Assembly: GCF_014174515.1 (NCBI RefSeq)
Contig: NZ_JACJUG010000008.1
Location: 62,001 to 126,000, forward strand
DNA from: Mitsuaria sp. WAJ17
GTDB taxonomy: Bacteria > Pseudomonadota > Gammaproteobacteria > Burkholderiales > Burkholderiaceae_C
DNA length: 64,000 nt
Direction: 5' to 3'
The notes beneath the pieces are model-generated. The model saw only the letters and a program-made list of their open reading frames with translations, was not told the DNA's origin and made no database searches. A program made the position numbers and the translations under genes. Below are positions 42,031-49,705 of the stretch, piece after piece (positions within the stretch are counted from its first letter, which is position 1; each line of letters starts with the position of its first letter).

Positions 42031-43962
42031 ATGAACATGATCAAGCAGGCGGTCCCGGGCTGGCTCAGGCCTTGGCTCGCGTCGTTATTCCTGATGCTGA
42101 GCCTGCTGGGTACCACTCAAGCGCTGGCCGATGATTTTCTCGAGCCCGAGCAGGCTTTCAAGCTGGCGGTCCGGGTTCTGGACGACAGGAGTGTCGAGCT
42201 GCGCGTGAGCATCGCACCGGGTTATTACATGTACCGCGAGCAATTCCAGTTTGTCGCGGACGGCGTGCAGTTGCAGGCCCGGGTGCCCGACGGCAAGAAG
42301 AAGTTCGACGAGACCTTCCAGAAGGAAGTGGAAGTCTACCGCGATGGCCTGAGCATCCGGCTGGACATAACCCACGCGCCCCCTGCCTTCGAGCTGAAGG
42401 TCACTGGGCAGGGCTGTGCCGACAAGGGACTGTGCTATCCACCAATGACGCGCCCTGTCCAGGTCCAACTGAAGGGCTTCGGCGGTGCGGGGCTGGCGAC
42501 GCTGCTGCCTCCAGGTGAGGGGCTGGGCAGCTTCGGCGACGGGGAGGCGATTTCAGTGTCGTCTTCCGAGGCCAAATCGTCCGTGTTCCCCGCCGCTCCT
42601 GGCAAGGAGGCGATCCAGTCTGATGCAGGTCCTGCTGGCAAGGATTCGGGGGGGGGGCTGGAGGCAGCCCTGCAGTCTGGGCGTTTCTGGCTCGTCGTGG
42701 GCCTGTTCTTCATTGGCGGGGTGGGGCTCTCGTTGACCCCCTGCGTTCTGCCCATGGTGCCGATCCTGGCCTCCATCATTGTCGGGGGCGGGCAGCAGGT
42801 GTCGCGTGGTCGTGGCTTCGCCCTGGCGCTGGCCTATTCGCAGGGGATGGCCCTCGTCTATACCTCCCTGGGAATTGCAGCCGGTCTGGCGGGGGAGGGC
42901 CTGGCGGCCTACTTCCAGTCGCCCTGGGTGCTGGGCTCCTTCGGCCTGGCGCTGTGCCTCTTCGCCCTGTCAATGTTCGGTGCCTATGAGCTGCAACTAC
43001 CTAGCCGCTTTGCCAACCGACTGAACGATGCGTCGCAGCGGCTCCAGGGCGGGCGTCTGTTCGGTGTATTTATGATGGGCGCCCTGTCAGCCCTGCTGGT
43101 GAGCCCTTGTGTGACTGGGGTTTTGGCCAGTGCCTTGCTGTATCTCAGCAAGACGCATGATGTCGTGCTGGGGGGCTCGGCGCTTTATGCCATGGCCAAC
43201 GGCATGAGCGTGCCGCTGTTGCTTCTGGGACTCTCTGCAGGCTCCCTGCTGCCTCGCGCCGGCGCCTGGATGGACGGTGTGAAGCACTTCTTCGGCATGC
43301 TGCTGCTGGGCGTGGCCTTATGGACGGTCCAGCCGCTGCTGCCGGATGCTGCGACTCAGCTGATGATGGGTGCGCTGGCGGTGGCTACGGCCCTTGCGCT
43401 GGGGCTTTTCAAGAGCTGGCATCCGCATGCGGGGCCGCGTGCCTGGCTTGGGAAGACGGCGGCCCTGGCGGCCCTGGTCTTCGGCCTCTTGCAGTGGGTA
43501 GGGGCGGCTGCGGGCGGCACGGATCCGCTCAAGCCGTTGCGAGGTGTCTTCGGTATGCCGAGCGGGCAGGTCGCAGCTACGCTGGGCGGGAGCCCGGTAG
43601 GACAGGGCCTGGTCTTCCGGAAGATCCATAGCGTGGCTGAGCTCGACGCTGCGCTGAAGAGCGCCGGCCGGCCTGTCATGCTCGATTTCTATGCCGACTG
43701 GTGCAAGTCCTGCAAGGAGATGGACCGCTTTACCTTCAGCGATGCGCAGGTCCAGCAACGGCTTGGCAAGGCTCTGCTGCTGAAGGCCGATGTCACGGCA
43801 AACAGCGCCGACGATCGTGAGCTTCTCAAGCGCTTCAAGCTCTTCGGTCCGCCGGGCACCATCTTCTTTGATGAGCGCGGGGAGGAGCTGCTGGACAAGC
43901 GGGTCATCGGTTTTCAGGATGCAGCCACCTTCATCCAGTCACTCGAGGCTGCTGGCATTTGA
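42031..43962 (+). CDS. dsbD: thiol:disulfide interchange protein DsbD
   Basis: 643 residues from ATG 42031; the open frame starts earlier, but this start gives a signal peptide ending TTQALA. DsbD passes electrons from cytosolic thioredoxin to periplasmic oxidoreductases. All three redox pairs are visible: periplasmic alpha domain Cys129/Cys135 (GCADKGLC), membrane domain Cys238 (TPCVLP) and Cys360 (SPCVTG), and thioredoxin domain Cys558/Cys561 (WCKSC). A Ser/Gly-rich linker joins the alpha domain to eight or so membrane segments. The stop codon overlaps the -35 of the tRNA-fMet promoter. Confidence 0.97.
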   Translation: MNMIKQAVPGWLRPWLASLFLMLSLLGTTQALADDFLEPEQAFKLAVRVLDDRSVELRVSIAPGYYMYREQFQFVADGVQLQARVPDGKKKFDETFQKEVEVYRDGLSIRLDITHAPPAFELKVTGQGCADKGLCYPPMTRPVQVQLKGFGGAGLATLLPPGEGLGSFGDGEAISVSSSEAKSSVFPAAPGKEAIQSDAGPAGKDSGGGLEAALQSGRFWLVVGLFFIGGVGLSLTPCVLPMVPILASIIVGGGQQVSRGRGFALALAYSQGMALVYTSLGIAAGLAGEGLAAYFQSPWVLGSFGLALCLFALSMFGAYELQLPSRFANRLNDASQRLQGGRLFGVFMMGALSALLVSPCVTGVLASALLYLSKTHDVVLGGSALYAMANGMSVPLLLLGLSAGSLLPRAGAWMDGVKHFFGMLLLGVALWTVQPLLPDAATQLMMGALAVATALALGLFKSWHPHAGPRAWLGKTAALAALVFGLLQWVGAAAGGTDPLKPLRGVFGMPSGQVAATLGGSPVGQGLVFRKIHSVAELDAALKSAGRPVMLDFYADWCKSCKEMDRFTFSDAQVQQRLGKALLLKADVTANSADDRELLKRFKLFGPPGTIFFDERGEELLDKRVIGFQDAATFIQSLEAAGI

Positions 43963-43988
43963 GCAGAGTGGCAAAAACGTGCTATACT
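43959..43988 (+). promoter_or_regulatory. promoter of the tRNA-fMet genes
   Basis: TTGAGC at 43959 (overlapping the dsbD TGA), an 18-base spacer, and TATACT at 43983. The tRNA begins 12 bases after the -10. Confidence 0.65.
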
Positions 43989-44000
43989 CTCAGCTTCAGT

Positions 44001-44077
<77 letters not shown>

Positions 44078-44240
44078 GCTTTAGTAAGCCATGAGGCTTG
44101 CAAGCCAGCCGCTGGCAGCCCGGGTCCTTTTAACAGCCTTGGCGACAGGCGGCTTGTTTTTCCCTGGAGTCCAGCCGGGGCGATGCCTGCCAGTGCAGGA
44201 ACTGCAGTTTCGGCGCAGCAGACATCGGCGACAGATCAGT

Positions 44241-44317
<77 letters not shown>

Positions 44318-44329
44318 AGTTTGGAAGTG

Positions 44330-44368
44330 AAGGCCTGTGAGTCGTGCGCTCATGGGCCTTTTTCTTTT
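44330..44368 (+). terminator. terminator of the tRNA-fMet unit
   Basis: AAGGCCTGTGAG pairs with CTCATGGGCCTT (12 pairs, two G-T wobbles) around a 7-base loop, followed by a T-rich tract (TTTCTTTT). Confidence 0.85.
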
Positions 44369-44484
44369 GCCCCGGCGCTCCTCGAGGTTCTCGGTGGAGC
44401 TTTGTGCCCTCTTGCATCATGTGCCATGCGGCATTGCGGCCGAGACTTGGCACAATCCACCTTTTGCACCTTTGAATCGAACCC

Positions 44485-45282
44485 ATGTCTGAACCGACCT
44501 CTCAGCCGGGCGCTGAACAACAAGCCCTGCAGGCGGCCTGTGCCGAGCAACTCAAGGCGCTGTTTCCCGCCCTGTTCGCTGGTGCACCAAAGCCGGTTAA
44601 GTTGCGCATTCAGGCCGACATCCAGGAGCGTGCACCGGGTCAGTTCAGCAAGCAGCAGCTCTCAAGCTTTCTGCGTCGCCATACCGGTAGTACGGCGTAT
44701 CTCAATGCCGTCATCAAGTCCACGCATCGCTTCGACCTGGATGGTAAGGAGGCGGGCGAGATCACGGCCGAGCACAAGCAGGTCGCGCGAGACGAGCTGA
44801 CCCGCCGTCGCGCCAAGCATCAGGAGCGGCAAGCGCAGGAGGATGCCGCCCAGCGCCAGCGCTTCGAGCTGCTGCGCGCCTTCGAGACGACAACGCTGAC
44901 GCGGGCCAATTTCTGTGCGCTGAAGGGCCTCGCAGAAGAACAGCTCGACGGCTTGTTGGCCCAGGCTCGGGAAGAGGCAAAGGCCTGGGCGGCGCGGCCG
45001 CGGCCGTCGGAAGGGGGGCGAGGAGGCGCGCCAGGCGATCGTCGCGGCGGGCCGGGCCCGGACCGTCGGGGACCTCGCCAAGGTCGGCCGGATGATCGGC
45101 GGCCTGGGCGCGGTGCCGCCGGCAAGGGCGCTGTCCAGGGGCGTCCGCAAAGTGGCCGTCCTGCGTCAGCGCGACCGGCATCGGCCGAGTCCCGGCCTTC
45201 GGGGGACGCCGCGATGGCGGCCGCTCCGGTTGAGGCTGGCATGCCGCCTTCCGGCACGGACGGGGCTCAAGGCGAGGCCTGA
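44485..45282 (+). CDS. proQ: ProQ/FinO-family RNA chaperone with basic disordered tail
   Basis: 265 residues. A ProQ/FinO RNA-binding domain covers about residues 15-110: LFPALFAGAPKPVKLRIQADI, then QLSSFLRRHTGSTAYLNAV and the RFDLDG segment. A coiled, Arg/Gln-rich helix follows (RRRAKHQERQAQE). The tail from about 165 is low-complexity Arg/Gly/Pro (repeated GRGG, RRGGPG, GRPDDRR), then Ala/Pro/Ser-rich to the end. Known ProQ proteins bind structured sRNAs and mRNA 3' ends. There is no C-terminal Tudor-like domain of the E. coli type. Minus-strand open frames over the gene are GC artefacts. Confidence 0.88.
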   Translation: MSEPTSQPGAEQQALQAACAEQLKALFPALFAGAPKPVKLRIQADIQERAPGQFSKQQLSSFLRRHTGSTAYLNAVIKSTHRFDLDGKEAGEITAEHKQVARDELTRRRAKHQERQAQEDAAQRQRFELLRAFETTTLTRANFCALKGLAEEQLDGLLAQAREEAKAWAARPRPSEGGRGGAPGDRRGGPGPDRRGPRQGRPDDRRPGRGAAGKGAVQGRPQSGRPASARPASAESRPSGDAAMAAAPVEAGMPPSGTDGAQGEA

Positions 45283-45542
45283 TCGCAAAGCCTGACATTC
45301 GCGGCGCTGCCGTGCGGCGAGTGTGATGCGGGGGAGGGGGCCTCCACCGCTGCAGCCGTGGGCGGCCCAACCGCGGGCGCTGTAGCTGGGCCTCGCCGAG
45401 TTCCGCGGCCTTAGTCGGGCTGATGGGAGTCGTCGGCAGGCCTGTTGGTCTCCCGGCCTGATGAGTGGCGGCGCCCCGCCGGCGAGCCTGTCAGCTGCCG
45501 GTTTGACGGGGATTCAAGACGGCCGCTGGGGGCAATAGCCGC

Positions 45543-45770
45543 TCAAAGCGAGGATTTGACGCCCGTTCGGGTGTCCGCAGCGCATCCGGGTTTGCAGACC
45601 ACCTCATTGCGCCCGAGGATGCGCTTGGACTGCAGAGCGCTTGGTGGCCGATGCTTGCCGCACTTGAAGCATGACCGGGTGTGGCCGCTGCCGAGGAAGG
45701 GCGAGCCGCCCAGCTTGGACTCGTAGCGCAGGCCGTCTTCGCTGACGGCCGTGTATGTATCTTTGCTCAT
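45543..45770 (-). CDS. small four-cysteine protein, paralogue A, unknown function
   Basis: 75 residues from ATG 45770 with AAGGACAAG upstream; a longer frame to 45851 is unlikely. Not a family I can name. Cys34, Cys37, Cys59 and Cys63 form C-x2-C-x21-C-x3-C, which suggests one zinc-ribbon-like site. The core GLRYESK, GSPF, SCFKCGKHRP, LGRNEVVCKPGC is closely shared, with identical Cys spacing, with the protein at 47153. It has no signal peptide or membrane segment, so it is probably cytosolic. It stands alone on the minus strand facing proQ. Confidence 0.75.
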   Translation of the reverse strand: MSKDTYTAVSEDGLRYESKLGGSPFLGSGHTRSCFKCGKHRPPSALQSKRILGRNEVVCKPGCAADTRTGVKSSL

Positions 45771-46053
45771 TCTTGTCCTTGTCCTGGCCCACCTCTTGCC
45801 ATGCTCAGCGAGGGTGAAGGGCGAACCGAGAATGTCGAAATCCCTCAACACTCATTTAGGCACAGGCCGGGCGCTGCCGCTACCTCGCAAACCCACGCTC
45901 TTGTCACAAAGCGCATCGTTGAGCGGCAATGCGCCCCCGTGAACACGGGGCGATGGCACAGGGCCGCTTGCTCAGGTGGGCCTGACTCCCGTCGGCAGTC
46001 GCCTTTTGATGCATCATGGAGGCTCCTGATTCCCCTGTCCTCCCATCCCGTCC

Positions 46054-46416
46054 ATGCAAGACCTGCCGCCTGAAGCGCTCCAGCAGATCGCCGCTTACTT
46101 CCAGGTGCTCGCTGAGCCCACGCGGCTCAAGCTGCTCAACGCCCTGCGGGATGGCGAGCGCAATGTCGGTGAGCTGGCTGCCTTGTGCGCCTCCACCCCT
46201 GCCAATGTCTCCCGCCATCTCTCTCAACTGGCAAAGCAGGGGCTGGTGGAGCGGGAGGGGCGCGGCAACAGCGTCTACTACCGCATGGCCGATGACTCGG
46301 TCTATGCCCTGTGCGATCTGGTCTGTGGCAATATCGCTCGTCGCTTCGAGCGCGAGGTCCAGTCCAGGGAGTTGTTTCGCGCCACTGGCGTGAGCGAGCG
46401 CGCCAAGACAGACTGA
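46054..46416 (+). CDS. ArsR-family transcriptional regulator
   Basis: 120 residues. A winged helix-turn-helix: LAEPTRLKLLNALRDGERNVGELA, then recognition helix TPANVSRHLSQLAKQGLVEREG and wing GNSVYYRM. The ELCVCDL metal site of ArsR/SmtB is not present. Cys45 and a C-terminal pair Cys87/Cys91 (ALCDLVC) could sense a metal or thiol oxidation; this is inference. It sits 79 bases before tdk on the same strand. No metal-resistance gene is adjacent. Confidence 0.88.
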   Translation: MQDLPPEALQQIAAYFQVLAEPTRLKLLNALRDGERNVGELAALCASTPANVSRHLSQLAKQGLVEREGRGNSVYYRMADDSVYALCDLVCGNIARRFEREVQSRELFRATGVSERAKTD

Positions 46417-46495
46417 GGCGGGGAGTTGCGTGAGCGCCCGGGCCGGGCAGTCGGCGTGACGCAAAATCCCGGCTTTCTCTGCGCCCGATCTCGCT

Positions 46496-47059
46496 ATGGC
46501 CAAACTGTTCTTCCGCTACGCCGCGATGAATGCCGGCAAGTCCACCGCCTTGCTGCAAGTGGCTCACAACTACGAGGAGCGGGGACACCGGGTGCGCATC
46601 TTCACGGCGCAGCTGGACGATCGCTACGGGCGCGGCTATGTAACCTCGCGCCTCGGACCGCAGCGGGCAGCCGAAGTCTTTACCCCAGACACCGACTTCC
46701 TGGTCCTGATGGCAGCGGATCCTGGCATCGCCTGCATCCTGGTCGATGAGGCCCAGTTCCTCAGCAAGGCCCAGGTTCACGCGCTGCATGAGATTGCGCA
46801 TTTGCACAATCTGCCGGCCATCTGCTACGGCCTGCGAACCGACTTCAAGGGCGAACTCTTTCCGGGGTCAGCCAGTCTGCTGGCTCTGGCGGACGAGATG
46901 GATGAGATGAAGACCATCTGCGACTGTGGCCGCAAGGCGACCATGAACATGCGCGTCGATGAGGGCAACCGCAAGGTCACCGAGGGAGCGCAGGTCGAAA
47001 TCGGCGGCAATGCTCGTTACCGGGCCGTGTGCGGCCGTTGCTTTCGCCAGCCGGCCTGA
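46496..47059 (+). CDS. tdk: thymidine kinase
   Basis: 187 residues. It phosphorylates thymidine with ATP for nucleotide salvage. P-loop MNAGKSTALL is at residues 11-20, Walker-B-like VDEAQFL follows in the middle, and a C-terminal zinc site is formed by CDC (in TICDCGRKA) and CGRC (in AVCGRCFRQP). Typical type II bacterial TK. Confidence 0.97.
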   Translation: MAKLFFRYAAMNAGKSTALLQVAHNYEERGHRVRIFTAQLDDRYGRGYVTSRLGPQRAAEVFTPDTDFLVLMAADPGIACILVDEAQFLSKAQVHALHEIAHLHNLPAICYGLRTDFKGELFPGSASLLALADEMDEMKTICDCGRKATMNMRVDEGNRKVTEGAQVEIGGNARYRAVCGRCFRQPA

Positions 47060-47080
47060 GCCGCGGAGCCCGCCGCGGAT

Positions 47081-47113
47081 AAAAAAAACGGCCTGGGCGA
47101 CGCCTCAGGCCGT
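47081..47113 (-). terminator. terminator of the small four-cysteine gene B
   Basis: Read on the minus strand, ACGGCCTG pairs with CAGGCCGT around a GC-rich inner stem, followed by eight T residues. It lies between the convergent tdk and gene B ends. Confidence 0.85.
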
Positions 47114-47152
47114 GGCTGGCTCCAGCACGGGGAGCCTTGCGGCTCCGCCCGC

Positions 47153-47392
47153 TCAGCTCTTGCTGCTGAGCTGCTCCTCCAGCTCCTTGCAGGAGGGCGC
47201 GCAGACGGGCTGGGACTTGCCCAGCAGCTTCTTGGACTTCAGCATGGCCCGGGGGCGATGCTTACCGCAAAGAAAGCACGACATGGTGGCCGCGCCGAAG
47301 GAAGAGGTGGCCGCGAAAGGCGAGCCGGGAGCTTTTGATCGGTAGCGCAAACCATCGGCGTCGATGGTCGTCTTGGTACTGTCCTTGGCCAC
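47153..47392 (-). CDS. small four-cysteine protein, paralogue B, unknown function
   Basis: 79 residues from GTG 47392 (MAKDSTKTTIDADG), with AGGA five bases upstream. Cys39, Cys42, Cys64 and Cys68 repeat the C-x2-C-x21-C-x3-C spacing of the protein at 45543. Shared blocks are DGLRYxSK, GSPF, SCFxCGKHRP, LxSKxxLG and VCxPxC. It ends in a Glu/Ser/Lys-rich tail. I cannot assign a function. The two genes lie 1.4 kb apart on the same strand with arsR and tdk between them on the other, so they are probably an old duplication. Confidence 0.75.
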   Translation of the reverse strand: MAKDSTKTTIDADGLRYRSKAPGSPFAATSSFGAATMSCFLCGKHRPRAMLKSKKLLGKSQPVCAPSCKELEEQLSSKS

Positions 47393-47621
47393 GCTGGTCC
47401 TGACTGGTAAGTGAACGACGGGGATCCGGTTCTCAGGCTTCCTCTGCCCGAGAAACCGGCCTTTCTACACCCCGTATTTTCCATCATCAGGCGCTGTTCG
47501 GCACGGCCCGGGGGCGAGAATTTCGCCGCAGTCCCTTGCTCATGGGGCCCGATCGGGCCGCGGCCCAGGGCTTGCGGGATCGCATACCAGTCTGTTCATG
47601 GTGAATTCGCGGTGAACAGGT

Positions 47622-48380
47622 TCAATGGCCCGTGAAGCGCGGCGGCCGACGCTCCTGCCAGGCGCGGACGCCCTCGGCCAGGTCTTGCGAGCCCGCCGCG
47701 CGGGCGATGTCGGCCGCCAGAAGCGCGCTGTCCAGTTCATGCCGGGCCAGCGCATTGAGGTGCCGCTTCATGCCCGCCAGGGCCAGGGGGGCCAGCTCGC
47801 ACAGGGACTGTGCCAGGGTCAGGGCCTGGGCTCGCAGCTGCGTCTCGTCCTCGTACAGGTGGTCAAGGAAGCCGCAGTTCTGCATGGCCCGGGCATCCAG
47901 GGTTTCGCAGGCGAGCAGGATGCGCTTGGCCATGCCCAGTCCCAGGCGGTTCACATAGCGAGTCATGCCGCCGCGGTAGAAATGCAGGCCCAGCCGGGCG
48001 GCTGGCACGAACATTTCGCAGGCGCTCGTGCCCAGGCGGAAATCACAGGCCAGGGCCAGATCCGTGGCTCCGCCGTACACGCCCCCCTGGATGGCGGCAA
48101 TGGTGATGGGGCGGGCGTTCTCCCAGGCGTCGGTCAGGCGTTCAAAGAGTGCGCCAGCGTCCACGCCGGGCACCGCGCCGATATTGAATCCGCTGCAGAA
48201 GTATCGACCTTCCGCCTCCAGCAGCAGAACGCGCACCTCGGTCTGCGCATTCACCACGTCCAACTGCTGCTCCAGGATCTGCAGGTCCTCGACTTCCAGG
48301 CGGTTGGCCACCTTCGGCCGGCGCAGGGTGATGCGGGCGAGGTGTTGCTCGATCTGCAGGCGAGGGGCGAGGGTGGGCAT
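47622..48380 (-). CDS. crotonase-fold protein, enoyl-CoA hydratase/isomerase-like, altered active site
   Basis: 252 residues from ATG 48380; the open frame to 48512 is not supported. The oxyanion-hole region (FCSGFNIG, about 61-68) and the AAIQGGVYGGATDLALACDFRLG segment place it in the crotonase superfamily. The two glutamates used by enoyl-CoA hydratases are not there: the first position is Asp107 (GGATDLA) and the second Ala127 (FVPAARLGL, usually PE). It may therefore be an isomerase, thioesterase-like, or a degenerate member acting on a CoA ester. It is divergent from the liv operon across a 277-base region. Confidence 0.85.
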   Translation of the reverse strand: MPTLAPRLQIEQHLARITLRRPKVANRLEVEDLQILEQQLDVVNAQTEVRVLLLEAEGRYFCSGFNIGAVPGVDAGALFERLTDAWENARPITIAAIQGGVYGGATDLALACDFRLGTSACEMFVPAARLGLHFYRGGMTRYVNRLGLGMAKRILLACETLDARAMQNCGFLDHLYEDETQLRAQALTLAQSLCELAPLALAGMKRHLNALARHELDSALLAADIARAAGSQDLAEGVRAWQERRPPRFTGH

Positions 48381-48555
48381 GACGTGGCGCGCTGGCGGAG
48401 GGCGTTGCCAGTGTAGGGGTGACTTCCAGAGCGAGATTCCCAGAGTGCCCCACTGGGATATTGGGCAGTTGGCAGGCCGCGTGAGCACAGGCGAATGTCC
48501 ACGCGGCGTCAAAGTCGATGCTAAGTAGAGCGAATTCGGTGCGGGAATTTATCTA

Positions 48556-48567
48556 CCGACCGGTCGG
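48556..48567. promoter_or_regulatory. 12-bp perfect palindrome, candidate TetR-type operator
   Basis: CCGACCGGTCGG lies in the divergent gap between the crotonase and livH, in an AT-richer stretch. CCGACCGGTCGG-like sites are common operators of TetR-family repressors. No TetR gene is in the window, so the regulator would be elsewhere. Confidence 0.5.
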
Positions 48568-48657
48568 ACTATTTCTTGAGCCTTGTCAATGCGCGTTGCC
48601 ACGAAGCGTCGTGTCAGGCGCTTTGTTTAGAGTGGGCCGCAACAAGAGGCGGTGTCC

Positions 48658-49692
48658 ATGGATTTCACGATTGCAGGCATTCTCGCGCTGGACGGGCTCA
48701 CGAACGGCGCCATCTACGCGCTGCTGGCCCTGGCCACGGTCCTGGTCTTCGCGGTGACCAGGGTGATCTTCATCCCGCAAGGCGAGTTTGTGGCCTTCGG
48801 TGCCCTGACCCTGGCCGCGCTGCAGCAGGGCCAGACGCCGGTCACGGTGCACTTTCTGCTGGTGATGACTGCCCTGGTGGCCTTGCTGGATGGCTGGGCG
48901 GCCTGGCGCGGCGGCCAAGGGGGGCGAGGATTGCGCCGGGTCATGATGCAGGCCCTGCCGGGTCTGTTGATCGGCCTGGTGGCCTTGTGGGCGGCGCCTT
49001 TGCAGTGGCCATTGCCCATGCAGGCCGCGCTGAGCCTTGCCATCGTGACGCCTATGGGAGCACAGATCTACCGCCTGGCCTACCAGTCGCTGGCAGACGC
49101 CTCGGTGCTGGTGCTGCTGATCGTTTCCGTGGGCGTTCATTTCGCGCTGACCGGCCTGGGCCTGGTGTTTTTCGGCGCGGAAGGCTCGCGCAACCCGGCC
49201 TTCTGGGACGCGAGCTTCTCGGCCGGGGCGCTGAGTCTCTCCGGCCAGACGGTGATCATCATGGCGGCCGCCCTGGCGCTGATCAGCGCCCTGTGGCTGT
49301 TCTTTGAGCACAGCCTGCGCGGCAAGGCTTTGCGCGCCACGGCGGTGAACCGGCTTGGCGCGCGCTTGATGGGCATTTCCAGCACGGGGGCGGGCCGGCA
49401 GGCCTTCACGCTGGCGGCCTTCATCGGGGCACTGTCGGGGCTGCTGATCAGCCCCACGACCACCATCTTCTACGACAGCGGCTTCCTCATCGGCCTCAAG
49501 GGCTTCGTGGCGGCCGTATTTGCCGGGCTGGCGAGCTACCCGGGCGCGGCCCTGGGCGCCGTGCTGGTTGGGCTGCTGGAATCCTTCAGCTCCTTCTGGG
49601 CCAGTGCCTACAAGGAAGTCATCGTCTTCACCTTCATCCTGCCTGTGCTGCTGTGGCGCTCCCTGCGCGACCCGCATGGCGAAGAGCACTGA
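48658..49692 (+). CDS. livH: branched-chain amino-acid-type ABC transporter permease (LivH)
   Basis: 344 residues from ATG 48658; GTG 48652 is also in frame but sits too close to the AGAGG site at 45-49. A polytopic inner-membrane protein of the LivH family: [42 protein letters not shown] (the coupling-helix EAA-like loop) and the [24 protein letters not shown] end. About 60 extra residues around 60-110 (GWAAWRGGQ...) lengthen it relative to LivH of E. coli. First gene of the transporter; 13 bases precede the next start. Confidence 0.93.
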   Translation: MDFTIAGILALDGLTNGAIYALLALATVLVFAVTRVIFIPQGEFVAFGALTLAALQQGQTPVTVHFLLVMTALVALLDGWAAWRGGQGGRGLRRVMMQALPGLLIGLVALWAAPLQWPLPMQAALSLAIVTPMGAQIYRLAYQSLADASVLVLLIVSVGVHFALTGLGLVFFGAEGSRNPAFWDASFSAGALSLSGQTVIIMAAALALISALWLFFEHSLRGKALRATAVNRLGARLMGISSTGAGRQAFTLAAFIGALSGLLISPTTTIFYDSGFLIGLKGFVAAVFAGLASYPGAALGAVLVGLLESFSSFWASAYKEVIVFTFILPVLLWRSLRDPHGEEH

Positions 49693-49705
49693 GCAGGAGG
49701 CCTTC

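Noticed and set aside
44762..45370. Minus-strand Pro/Arg-rich frames opposite proQ
   Set aside because: Generated by the RG-rich tail of ProQ read in reverse; no ribosome binding site.
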